Below, piece after piece: positions 1 to 8,494 of a DNA stretch of 64,000 nucleotides. The notes beneath the pieces were generated by a model that ran no database searches, was not told the origin of the DNA, and worked only from the letters and a program-made list of their open reading frames with translations. The position numbers and the translations under genes were made by a program. The number at the start of each line of letters is the position of its first letter. The first letter of the stretch is position 1. Origin of the DNA: Bog-532 sp963742875. GTDB lineage: Bacteria > Actinomycetota > Actinomycetes > Streptosporangiales > Streptosporangiaceae. Location of the stretch: contig CAVUNO010000001.1 of the NCBI GenBank assembly GCA_963742875.1, forward strand, positions 527,209 to 591,208. The letters run 5' to 3'.

Positions 1-866
1 CCGGCCGCTTCGACCACCTTGAGCTTCACGCCGGTCGCGGCGACGAAGTCGTTCTCGACCTGCTCGGCCTCGCCCTTGCGGAGCAGGCCGTGGTCCACGA
101 ACACACAGGACAGGCGATCGCCGATCGCGCGCTGAACCAGCGCCGCCGCAACGGCCGAATCGACGCCGCCGGACAGGCCGCAGACGGCGACGGCGTCGCC
201 GACCTGCTCCCGGATACGCTCGACCTGCTCGTCGATGATGCCGCGGGTGGTCCAGCCCGGCTGGCAGCCGGCCGCGTCAAGGAACCGCTGCAAGATGGCG
301 GTGCCGTGATCGGTGTGCATCACCTCGGGGTGGAACTGCACCCCGTAGAGCTTGCGCCGGGGATCCTCGATGGCCGCGACCGGAGTGGCCTCGGTCCGGG
401 CCGTGACGGCGAAGCCGGACGGCGCCACGGCGCACGTGTCGCCGTGTGACATCCACACCCGCTGGCGCCCCGGCAGGCTGGCCAGCAACCCGGCCGCGCG
501 AGCCTCACCGGGCTCATCCAGCGCGTCCAGCGTGGTCGCGCCGTACTCGGCGGCACCGGTGCGCCGCACGGTGCCGCCCAGGGCCTGGACCATGAGCTGG
601 AAGCCGTAGCAGATGCCGAGCACCGGGACGCCCGCGCTGAACAGTCCCTCCGGGGCGGGCGGGGCGCCGTCCGTGTACACCGACGCCGGGCCGCCGGAAA
701 GGATGATCGCCTTGGGCTTGCGGGCCAGCATCTCCGCGACGGGCATCGTGTGCGGAACGATCTCGGAGTACACGTGGCACTCGCGGACGCGGCGCGCGAT
801 GAGCTGCGCGTACTGGGCGCCAAAGTCCACCACGAGGACGGTGTCGAAACTATCGGACGAGCGCAC
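1..866 (-). CDS. guaA: GMP synthase (glutamine-hydrolysing), 5' part, cut by window start
   Basis: GuaA makes GMP from XMP, ATP and glutamine in the cytosol (purine synthesis). About 288 residues of a usual ~520 are visible, from a GTG start at 864-866. The class I glutamine amidotransferase domain fills the first ~190 residues: nucleophile motif GICYGFQ with Cys near residue 86, and the FHPEV motif supplying His/Glu near 179-181. The N-type ATP pyrophosphatase P-loop SGGVDS follows near 232-237, and the rest lies outside the window. The start codon is only 9 bases past the stop of the upstream CNNM-type gene, so the two are probably co-transcribed. The family assignment is secure. Confidence 0.95.
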   Translation of the reverse strand, partial: MRSSDSFDTVLVVDFGAQYAQLIARRVRECHVYSEIVPHTMPVAEMLARKPKAIILSGGPASVYTDGAPPAPEGLFSAGVPVLGICYGFQLMVQALGGTVRRTGAAEYGATTLDALDEPGEARAAGLLASLPGRQRVWMSHGDTCAVAPSGFAVTARTEATPVAAIEDPRRKLYGVQFHPEVMHTDHGTAILQRFLDAAGCQPGWTTRGIIDEQVERIREQVGDAVAVCGLSGGVDSAVAAALVQRAIGDRLSCVFVDHGLLRKGEAEQVENDFVAATGVKLKVVEAA

Positions 867-875
867 CTACCGAGT

Positions 876-2510
876 TTAGGGCATCTCCCCCGGCGGTCCG
901 GTGAGCTGAGTGTGGCCGTTCTGCCCGGCCGGTGCCTGGCCGTTCCGCTCGGCGGGCGCGCCCGCCTGGGGCTGCCCGCCGTCTGGCTGGGGCTGCCCGC
1001 CGTGTGGCTGGGGCTGCCCGCCATCTGACTGGGGCTGCCCGCCATCTGACTGGGGCTGGCCGTTCGCGGGCGCCTGCCTGCGCGCCGGCGCCGGAGCCGC
1101 TCCGGTCAGCTGTGCAGGCGCCGGGAGCGGTCCGGGCGCCTGGGCGGCGGCCGCTGGGGGCTGGGCGGAGACGGCCGCTGGCGGCTGGGCGGAGCCCGCC
1201 GCGGCGGGTTGGGCGTCCATCTGGTCCGGCCCGCCGCTCGCCGGGGCGATCCGGAGCCGGGCGATCCTCCGCCCGTCCATCTCTGTGACGGTGACCCGGT
1301 GGTCGGCGACCTCCACCGACGCACCCACCGCGGGCACCTCGCCGAGGCGGGCGAGCACGAAGCCGGCCGCCGTCTCGTAGGGGCCCTCGGGCAGGTTGAT
1401 CCCGGTCTGCTCGGCGAACTCGTGGAGGTTGAGCAGGCCTTCCACCTCGACCTCGCCGCCGTGCAACCGCCGCGGCTCCCCCTCCTCGACGTCATACTCG
1501 TCGCGGATGTCGCCGATCAGCTCCTCCACCAGGTCTTCGAGCGTGACGATGCCGGCCGTGCCGCCGTACTCGTCGATCACGATCGCCAGGTGGGCATGCT
1601 CCCGGCGCATCTCCGACAGGGCGGCGAGGACGGTCTTGCTGATCGGCAGGAACTTGACGTGCCGGGAGAGCTGGGCCACGGTCAGCGAGCGGTGCGGCCG
1701 GCCGGGATCGAGAAGGTCCCGGATATGGACAAAACCGATCACATTGTCGTAGGAGTCCCGGTACACCGGCAGCCGTGAGTACGGCACGCTCACCGCGAGC
1801 TTGGCGGCCTCGCTGAGCGGGGTATCGGCGGACACGAACTCCACCTCGGTGCGGGGCAGCAGCACCTCGCGGAGCTGCCGTTTGCCCGCGTCGAACACCT
1901 CGGACACGATCTCCCGCTCGTCCGGGTTCAGCATCTGGTTGCTGGCGACCAGGTTGCGCAGTTCCTCCTCGGTCATGACCGTGCGGTTGGCCCGAGGATC
2001 GCCGCCGACGATCCTTACGACCAGGTTGGTCGACTTCGACAGCAGCCACACGAGCGGGCGGGCCAGGACGGCGATCCGGTCCAGGATGGGCGCCGAAACC
2101 AGCGCCACGCGCTCTACCCGCTGCAGGGCGATCCGTTTGGGAGCCAGCTCACCCAGGATCAGGGTGACGTACGTGATAGCTATGGTGACCAGGGCAAACG
2201 AGAGCGGCACGGCCAGGGCCCGGGACATATGGGCGCGGATCAGCGCGGACGAGAGCAGGCCGGCCAGGGTCGCGGCCCCGTACGCGCCGGTGACCAGGGT
2301 TGCGAGCGTCACCCCGATCTGCACCGCGGAAAGGAACCGGTTCGGGTCCTGGGCCAGCTTGGCGACCCGCTGGCCGCGTTTGCCTTGCTGGGCCAGCTTG
2401 CGCACCTGGCTCTCGCGCAGCGAAACGAGGGACATCTCGGCTCCGGCGAAGAAGCCGCCGATGAGCACGATGACGAGGACAATGACGATGTCCCCGATGA
2501 GCTTGCTCAC
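876..2510 (-). CDS. CNNM/CorC (HlyC)-type transmembrane protein with CBS pair
   Basis: Membrane protein of the DUF21/CNNM - CBS pair - CorC_HlyC family (often annotated hemolysin; several members move or sense Mg2+ or Co2+). The N-terminus is a hydrophobic DUF21 segment with the motif GAEMSLVSLRESQ, followed by TMs to about residue 190, two CBS motifs (residues ~210-330) and a CorC_HlyC domain near 350-430. I chose the GTG at 2510 because a GGGGA lies 5-9 nt upstream and translation begins directly at the first membrane segment. An in-frame GTG at 2558 would add 16 residues but has no ribosome site. The C-terminal ~110 residues are Ala/Pro/Gln-rich and end in a GGQPQxD heptad repeat. guaA follows 9 bp downstream. 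The transported ion is not known. Confidence 0.88.
   Translation of the reverse strand: MSKLIGDIVIVLVIVLIGGFFAGAEMSLVSLRESQVRKLAQQGKRGQRVAKLAQDPNRFLSAVQIGVTLATLVTGAYGAATLAGLLSSALIRAHMSRALAVPLSFALVTIAITYVTLILGELAPKRIALQRVERVALVSAPILDRIAVLARPLVWLLSKSTNLVVRIVGGDPRANRTVMTEEELRNLVASNQMLNPDEREIVSEVFDAGKRQLREVLLPRTEVEFVSADTPLSEAAKLAVSVPYSRLPVYRDSYDNVIGFVHIRDLLDPGRPHRSLTVAQLSRHVKFLPISKTVLAALSEMRREHAHLAIVIDEYGGTAGIVTLEDLVEELIGDIRDEYDVEEGEPRRLHGGEVEVEGLLNLHEFAEQTGINLPEGPYETAAGFVLARLGEVPAVGASVEVADHRVTVTEMDGRRIARLRIAPASGGPDQMDAQPAAAGSAQPPAAVSAQPPAAAAQAPGPLPAPAQLTGAAPAPARRQAPANGQPQSDGGQPQSDGGQPQPHGGQPQPDGGQPQAGAPAERNGQAPAGQNGHTQLTGPPGEMP
967..1062 (-). repeat. 21-nt tandem repeat encoding GGQPQxD heptads
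   Basis: Four to five copies of a 21-nt unit lie inside the 3' end of the CNNM-type gene. They encode GGQPQSD, GGQPQSD, GGQPQPH, GGQPQPD and GGQPQAG. The unit length keeps the reading frame, so copy number can vary without breaking the protein. The segment is low-complexity and predicted disordered and cytoplasmic. Confidence 0.9.
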
Positions 2511-2789
2511 GACGTTCCCCGGATTCTCCAAGTGTGCCGCCACCTGGGCGGCCGCCACTGGACGCTGTGTTCGGCCAGTCTAAGTGCATGGGTTCTTATG
2601 CTGGGCGGGGTGTGGAGGACCTCCGCGCTTCGCGCCGCGCGCGGGCTGGACGCCTGCCGCATCCGGGGCGCTCCGCACTCCGCTCGGATCGGAGCGTTTC
2701 GTTCAGGAGGATCCTGTGCGTATCGGGCACGGTCCTGTGTGATCGAGCGCGGTCCCGGGGAAACCAAGATCGCGGAAAGCCGATAGCGT

Positions 2790-3523
2790 ATGAGTCCTGT
2801 GGGTACCGAGACAACGCGGGCTGGCGACGGCCATCTCGTCTGGAAGAACACTGCGCGGCTGGCGGACGGCCGCGAGATCACATATTTCGACGAGGCGCCG
2901 GGCCTGAATCGGGCGCTGGCCCGTGACCTGCGCGAGGGGCTGTCCCCCGTGCCCGCGCCGGGCACGTGGAGCCCGGAGCACGCCGTGCGCTGTGATCCAT
3001 TGCTCGGCGAATGGGTGATCTTCGCTGCGCAGTGCCAGGAACGCACCTTCCTGCCACCTCCTGACCAGTGCCCGCTCGACCCATCGGCACCCGGCAGGCC
3101 GACTGAGGTGCCCGCGGCCGGCTACGACGTAGTCGTCTTTGAGAACCGGTTCCCCTCTTTGCGCGGCACAAGCACCATTCCCGGCACTGGTGGCCCGCCG
3201 CATCCGCCGGACCCGCCGGACCTCGACGACGGCCTATCGCCGCAGCGCCCCGGCTACGGCCGCTGCGAAGTCGTCTGCTTCACTTCCGAGCACAACGCGT
3301 CGTTTGCGAGCCTGGCCCCGCGGCGGGTCCGGACCGTGATAGAGGCGTGGGCCGACCGCACCGCCACGCTGAGCGCCACAGCCGGCATCTGCACCTTCAG
3401 GTCTTCACCGTCCGGCGGGCACAAGGCAAGCTCAAGTACCTGGCGGGGACGGAATCGGGCCTGGCCGTATGGGTCAACGACATCGTGCCGGAAAGCGCGG
3501 CGCGCAGACTTCGGGAGGCATGA
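2790..3523 (+). pseudogene. galT: galactose-1-phosphate uridylyltransferase with internal deletion and frame change
   Basis: GalT transfers UMP from UDP-glucose to galactose-1-phosphate (Leloir pathway). From the ATG at 2790, ~196 residues match the N-terminal domain (for example DPLLGEWVIFAAQ, and ERTFLPPP followed by DQCPL). Near 3372-3383 the sequence jumps to another frame that encodes the authentic C-terminus (HLHLQVF, then GKLKYLAGTESG, then VNDIVPESAARRLREA and TGA at 3521-3523). Roughly 100-130 residues of the family's ~350 are missing, including the catalytic His-Pro-His region. The gene as written cannot make an active enzyme. The stop overlaps the galE start, so the original translational coupling is preserved. 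This is either a real deletion or an assembly collapse. Confidence 0.85.
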
Positions 3524-4525
3524 TGAGGCTGCTCGTCACGGGCGGCGCGGGATACATCGGCAGTGTGGTCGCTTCGTCGCTGATCGCGGCGGGCCACGAC
3601 GTGACGGTGCTGGACGACCTGTCCACCGGGCACGCGGACGCCGTGCCGCCCAAGGCCGCCTTCATCCGTGGCACCCTGCGGGACGACGCGGCGCGCGTGC
3701 TGTCGGAGGGCATCGATGCGGTCCTGCACTTCGCGGCCAAATCTCTGGTGGGCGAGTCGGTGGAGAATCCGGCTCTGTACTGGTCCCACAACCTGGGCGG
3801 CAGCCTGGCGCTGCTGGAGGCGATGCGCGAAACCGGCGTCCGCCGGATCGTCTTCTCCTCGACCGCGGCGGTCTACGGCGAACCGGAGCACACCCCGATC
3901 GAGGAGACCGACCCGACCCGGCCGACCAGCCCCTACGGCGCCTCCAAGCTCGCCGTGGACACCAGCCTCGGCGAGTTCGCGCGGATGTACGGCTTCGGCG
4001 CGGTCAGCCTGCGCTACTTCAACGTGGCGGGCGCGCATCAGGACCAGGGCGGGAAGTGGTATGGGGAACGCCACTCCCCCGAGACGCACTTGATCCCGAA
4101 CGTACTGAAGGTGGCGCTGCCTGCCACGTCCGGCGGGGTCCCGGGGGCGGTCAAGATCTTCGGGGATGACTACCCCACGCCGGACGGGACCTGCGTACGC
4201 GACTACATCCACGTCGCCGACCTGGCCGGCGCTCTACCTGCTGGCGCTGGACGCGTGTGAGCCGGGCGAGCACCGCGTCTTCAACCTTGGCCACGGAGCC
4301 GGGTTCTCGGTCCGTGAGGTCATCGACGTCTGCCGCGCGGTGACCGGTCAGGACATCCCGGCCGAGGCAGACCCGCGGCGGGACGGCGACCCGGCGGTGC
4401 TCGTCGCCTCGTCTGAGCGAATCAGCGCATGTCTGGGCTGGCACGCCGCACGCGACCTGCGGACGATGGTCGCCGACGCCTGGACGTTCGCCCAGGAGGG
4501 ACGGGAAGAGGCGGGCGCCCGATGA
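3523..4525 (+). CDS. galE: UDP-glucose 4-epimerase (one apparent frameshift near 4224-4230)
   Basis: NAD-dependent interconversion of UDP-galactose and UDP-glucose (SDR superfamily). The Rossmann motif GGAGYIG sits at the N-terminus, the Ser of SSTAAVYG and the Tyr/Lys pair in SPYGASK form the active site. The first frame runs to DYIHVADLAG, and the family sequence resumes in another frame at ALYLLALDACEPGEHRVFN and runs to TGA 4523-4525. Removing one G in the GGCCGGC run restores a normal ~330-residue protein. Start at ATG 3523 gives a 4-nt gap to the GGAGG at 3514-3518. ATG 3520 is the alternative. The stop overlaps the galK start (ATGA). Confidence 0.88.
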
Positions 4526-5755
4526 CGGCGCGCCCGGCCGCCCGCGTCGCTGCAGACCGGCGCGCGCTCGCGGACCGGGCCGCGCGATGGTTCCGCGAGT
4601 GCTACGGACGCGAGCCGGAGGGTGTGTGGTTCGCGCCCGGCCGGGTCAACCTGGTCGGCGAGCACACCGACTACAACGAGGGGTTCGTGCTGCCCTTCGC
4701 GCTCGGGCAGGGTGTCGCGGCCGCCGCGGCCCAGCGCCGGGACGACGTTCTCGCGCTGCGCACCCGGCGGGACCCGGCCGCCAGCGTCGAGATCCCGCTG
4801 GAACAGCTGCGGCCCGGCCCCGGCGGGGCCGGGCGTATCCCGGGCTGGGCCAGATACCCGGCCGGGGTCGCCTGGGCGCTGCTGTCGGCCGGGTATCCGG
4901 TCGGGGGCGTCAGCCTCGCCATCGACTCGTGCCTGGCCGGCGGGGCCGGGCTGTCGTCCTCCGCCGCCCTGGAATGCTCGGTGGCCCTGGCGCTGACCGA
5001 ACCGGAGGGCGCGGGTGGAGCAGACGGCGCGGGCATTCCCCGCAGCGGCCTGGCCGCCATCGCCCGCCGGGCGGAGAACGAGTTCGTCGGCGTGCCGTCG
5101 GGGATCATGGATCAGTCCGCCGCCCTTCTGTGCCTGGCGGATCACGCGCTGCTGCTGGACTGCCAGTCGCTGGCGATCAGCCAGGTGCCGTTCGCCCCCG
5201 CCGCGGCCGGGGTCCGCGTGCTGGTGATCGATACCCGGGCCAAGCACGAGCTGGCAGACGGCGAATACGGCGGCCGGGCAGACCGAATGCCGCGAAGCCG
5301 CCCGGCGGCTCGGGGTGCCGTCTCTGCGCTGGGTCACCGACGTCAGCGGGCTGGCCGCCCTGGACGACCCGGTCCTGGCGCGCCGGGCCCGCCACGTGAT
5401 CACCGACAACCAGCGCGTCCAGGAGGTGGCCGCGCTACTGCGCTCCTCCGGCGGTGACGCCCGCATGCTCGCCGAGGTCGGCGCGCTACTCACCCAGTCA
5501 CACCGGTCCCTGCGCGATGACTTCGAGGTGTCATGGCCGGAAGCCGATGTGGCCGTAGACGCGGCCGTGGCGGCAGGGGCACTGGGGGCCCGGATGACCG
5601 GCGGCGGTTTCGGCGGCTCCGCGATCGCCCTCGTCCCGGACACCAGCGCCGCTCAGGTCGAGGTGGCTATCCAGGCCGCGTACGCCGACCGTGGCTGGAC
5701 CGAGCCCGAGTTCCTGACCGCCGTACCCTCGGACGCCGCCCAGCGAATGCCCTGA
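4522..5755 (+). CDS. galK: galactokinase (one apparent frameshift near 5274-5278)
   Basis: GHMP-family kinase that phosphorylates galactose at C1. The N-terminal signature RVNLVGEHTDYNEGF, the ATP loop GAGLSSSAALECSVA and the C-terminal GARMTGGGFGGSAIAL are all present. The frame is lost after GEYGGR and resumes as QTECREAARRLGVPSLRW if one G of the run at 5274-5278 is removed. The restored length is about 410 residues, as expected. It is the last gene of galTEK and its ATG overlaps the galE TGA by 4 nt. If the indel is real, the kinase loses its C-terminal third. Confidence 0.88.
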
Positions 5756-5809
5756 CGGGCCGCCGGGCCCGCAAGGGCCCCCAGGCAGCCAGTGTGGCAG
5801 TATCCGAGA

Positions 5810-6115
5810 ATGATCGCGAGAATCTGGCGAGGAGCGGTCCGGGCCTCTGACGCTGACGAGTACGCCGCTTACGTCGAGGAAACCGGAATCCGGAGCTACC
5901 GGCAGACGCCCGGCAATCGGGGGGCGTGGTTGCTGCGGCGGACCGACGGCGCCCGGACCGAGATCGTCACCCTGAGCTTCTGGGACTCACGGCAGGCAAT
6001 CGAAGGCTTCGCCGGCGCCGATATCGATAAGGCGGTGTTTTACCCCGAGGACGATCGGTTCCTGATCGAGCGCGATCTGCGAGTCATTCATTACGACGTC
6101 CCCGGCCCCCGGTGA
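5810..6115 (+). CDS. small ABM-like / hypothetical protein
   Basis: A protein of about 101 residues starting MIARIWRG, with the pattern of the dimeric alpha+beta-barrel antibiotic-biosynthesis-monooxygenase fold: an N-terminal strand, a helix around DEYAAYVEETG, and the strand ARTEIVTLSFWDS followed by IEGFAG. It ends VFYPEDDRFLIERDL, as many 'antibiotic biosynthesis monooxygenase' proteins do. The substrate is unknown and the family name is structural only. It lies 54 bp after galK on the same strand, so it could be read from the gal operon. An in-frame GTG at 5792 is an alternative start. Confidence 0.7.
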   Translation: MIARIWRGAVRASDADEYAAYVEETGIRSYRQTPGNRGAWLLRRTDGARTEIVTLSFWDSRQAIEGFAGADIDKAVFYPEDDRFLIERDLRVIHYDVPGPR

Positions 6116-6188
6116 GGCGAGCCGGGATGGCAGGAGCGCGGGCAGGAAAGCGAGTTCGGCAAGGACGCGGGCAGGAAAGGAAGCACTG

Positions 6189-7427
6189 ATGCCGCTACGT
6201 GAGGATGCCGCCGCGATCGCCGGAGAGCTGGCCGATCTGCGGCACGCCATTCACCGGGAACCTGAGATCGGGCTTGACCTGCCGCTCACGCAGGAGAAGG
6301 TGCTGGCGGCGCTGGGCGGCCTGCCGCTGGAGGTGAGCACCGGGCGGAAGCTCAGCTCGGTGACCGCCGTGCTGCGCGGCGGGGCCGGACCGGCGGAGGG
6401 CACCGGCGCGGGCGGGAGCCGGGACGGCATCCGGCCGTCGGTGCTGCTGCGCGGGGACATGGACGCGCTGCCGGTGACGGAGCTGACCGGCCTGCCGTAC
6501 GCCTCGCGTTTCGAGGGCGTCATGCACGCCTGCGGGCACGACCTGCACACCGCGATGCTGGCCGGGGCGGCCCGGCTGCTGTGCGGCCGGCGGGCCGAGC
6601 TGGCGGGAGATGTGATCTTCATGTTCCAGCCCGGCGAGGAGGGCCACAGCGGCGCGGACAAGATGATCGGCGAGGGCGTACTGGACGCGGCCGGGGAGCG
6701 GCGGCCGGTCGCCGCGTACGCCCTGCACGTGTCGTCGACGCAGCTTCCCTGCGGCGTGTTCACCACCAAGCCGGGGCCGATGCTGGCCGCCGCCGACATC
6801 ATCCGGGTGACCGTAAGGGGCCGCGGCGGCCATGCGTCGCAGCCGTACCTGGCGGCCGACCCGATCGCGGCGGCCTGCGAGATGGTGACCGCCCTGCAGA
6901 CCCTGGTGACGCGGCGGTTCGACGTGTTCGACCCGGTCGTCATCACGGTGGGGAGCTTCCACGCGGGAACGACCGACAACGTGATCCCCGACGAGGCGAA
7001 GTTCCTGGGGACGGCCCGGTCATTCAGCCCGGCGGCGCGCGCCAGACTCAAGGACACGATCGTCCGTCTGGTCAACGACATCGCGGACGCGCACGGCGTG
7101 ACCGCGGAGGCCGAATACATCGAGGAGTACCCGGTCACCGTGAACGACGAGACCGAGGCCGCGTTCGCGCGGATGGTCGCGGCGGAGACGTTCGGCGAGC
7201 TGCGCTCGGTGCCCAAGCAGTTCCCGATGACCGGCGCCGAGGACTTCTCCTACATCCTGCAGCACGTGCCCGGCGCGTTCATCTCGGTGGGCGCGTGCCC
7301 GGTGGACCGGGACCCGGAGACCGCACCGTCCAACCACTCGGCCGAGGCGTTGTTCGACGACGCCGTGCTCGCCGACGGGTCGGCGCTCTACGCCGAGCTG
7401 GCCATGCGCCGCCTTGGGGTAGCCTGA
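6189..7427 (+). CDS. M20-family metal-dependent amidohydrolase
   Basis: A 412-residue cytosolic hydrolase of the M20D / N-acyl-amino-acid amidohydrolase group (hippurate, IAA-amino acid and AbgA-type enzymes). Metal-ligand motifs are visible in order: LRGDMDALPVTE, the HACGHDLH motif, QPGEEGHSGADKMI, and MTGAEDFSY near the C-terminus. A dimerisation (lid) domain lies between about residues 200 and 310 (GRGGHASQPYLAADPI). The start ATG follows AGGAAAGGAAG. The acyl group cleaved cannot be told from sequence. The 3' end, stop codon included, is repeated just downstream. Confidence 0.9.
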   Translation: MPLREDAAAIAGELADLRHAIHREPEIGLDLPLTQEKVLAALGGLPLEVSTGRKLSSVTAVLRGGAGPAEGTGAGGSRDGIRPSVLLRGDMDALPVTELTGLPYASRFEGVMHACGHDLHTAMLAGAARLLCGRRAELAGDVIFMFQPGEEGHSGADKMIGEGVLDAAGERRPVAAYALHVSSTQLPCGVFTTKPGPMLAAADIIRVTVRGRGGHASQPYLAADPIAAACEMVTALQTLVTRRFDVFDPVVITVGSFHAGTTDNVIPDEAKFLGTARSFSPAARARLKDTIVRLVNDIADAHGVTAEAEYIEEYPVTVNDETEAAFARMVAAETFGELRSVPKQFPMTGAEDFSYILQHVPGAFISVGACPVDRDPETAPSNHSAEALFDDAVLADGSALYAELAMRRLGVA

Positions 7428-7472
7428 CCGGCCGCCGTCTCGGGGGTAGCCTGACCGGCCTCCCCCCGAGAC
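7413..7472. terminator. hairpin between convergent amidohydrolase and mdh, with short direct repeat
   Basis: The segment GGGGTAGCCTGACCGGCC, which contains the amidohydrolase stop codon, occurs twice about 27 nt apart. The second copy is flanked by CTCGGGGG and CCCCCCGAG, which can pair into a strong GC hairpin. It sits between two convergent genes, which fits a bidirectional terminator. There is no U-tract, as is common in actinomycetes. Exact edges are approximate. Confidence 0.55.
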
Positions 7473-7491
7473 AGCGGAACAGTGAAAAGCG

Positions 7492-8448
7492 TCAGAGGCT
7501 GGCGACGTCGGCCTGCTTGGCGCGGACCGCCTCGGCCGCCGCGCGCAGGCCGGACAACTCGGAGTCGGTCAGGTCGCGCTCCACCACGCGCTTGACCCCA
7601 CCGGAGCCGATCTCCGCCTCGACACCCAGGTACACACCGGAAATCCCGTACTGGCCGTCCACCCAGGCGCAGACCGGCATGACGCTCCCGGAGTCCTCGG
7701 CCACCGCGCGGGCCATCCGCGCCGCCGCGGCCGACGGCGCGTAGTACGCCGAACCCGTCTTCAGCAGGGCCACGACCTCGGCTCCGCCGTTGCGGGTGCG
7801 CGTGACCAGTTCCTCGATGTCCTCGGCGGCCAGCACGCCGGTCAGCGGCTTGCCATCCACGGTGCATGCGGACGGGACCGGCACCATGGTGTCGCCGTGC
7901 GAACCGAGCGTGAGCGTGCGCACCGAACCGACCGGGACGCCGGCCTTCTCCGCGACGAAGTTGGTGAACCGGGCGGTGTCGAGCATACCGGCCTGGCCGA
8001 TCACCCGCTGGGCGGGGAACCCGGACACCTTGGCGGCCAGGGCCGTCATCTCGTCCAGCGGGTTCGAGACCACGATCAGTACGGCCTCTGGCGCGTGCTT
8101 GACCACGTTCTCCGTGACGTTGCGGACAATCTTCGCGTTGGTCTCGATCAGGTCCATCCGGCTCATGCCAGGCTTACGCGGCAGCCCGGCGGTGATGATC
8201 ACAATGTCCGACCCGGCGATCGCCTCGTAGCCTTCACCGCTGGAACCGGTCGTCTGCCCGGTGACCTTGGTCTCAAAGCCCTCGATCGGCCGTGACTGGT
8301 TCATGTCCAGGGCGAGGCCCTCGGGCTTGCCCTCAACGATGTCGATGAGCACGACCTCATCGAAGATGTCGTACTCGGCGAGCCGCTGTGCGGTGGTCGA
8401 CCCGTAAAAGCCGGCCCCGACGACGGTCACCTTTCCCTTGCGTGCCAT
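7492..8448 (-). CDS. mdh: malate dehydrogenase (LDH-like)
   Basis: NAD-dependent oxidation of malate to oxaloacetate in the TCA cycle. The 318-residue protein has the dinucleotide fold GAGFYGSTTA at the N-terminus, substrate-binding Arg residues around GLPRKPGMSRMDL, the NPLDEMT loop, and the catalytic His in LGSHGDTMVP. It resembles the lactate-dehydrogenase-like tetrameric class more than the cytosolic dimeric class. It is last in a minus-strand set DUF3017 - icd - mdh, 46 bp after icd, so two consecutive TCA enzymes may be co-expressed. Confidence 0.95.
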   Translation of the reverse strand: MARKGKVTVVGAGFYGSTTAQRLAEYDIFDEVVLIDIVEGKPEGLALDMNQSRPIEGFETKVTGQTTGSSGEGYEAIAGSDIVIITAGLPRKPGMSRMDLIETNAKIVRNVTENVVKHAPEAVLIVVSNPLDEMTALAAKVSGFPAQRVIGQAGMLDTARFTNFVAEKAGVPVGSVRTLTLGSHGDTMVPVPSACTVDGKPLTGVLAAEDIEELVTRTRNGGAEVVALLKTGSAYYAPSAAAARMARAVAEDSGSVMPVCAWVDGQYGISGVYLGVEAEIGSGGVKRVVERDLTDSELSGLRAAAEAVRAKQADVASL

Positions 8449-8494
8449 GTCCGGAGATCTCCTTTGTTCTCGGTGATGTTTGTGCGGCGAGGCC

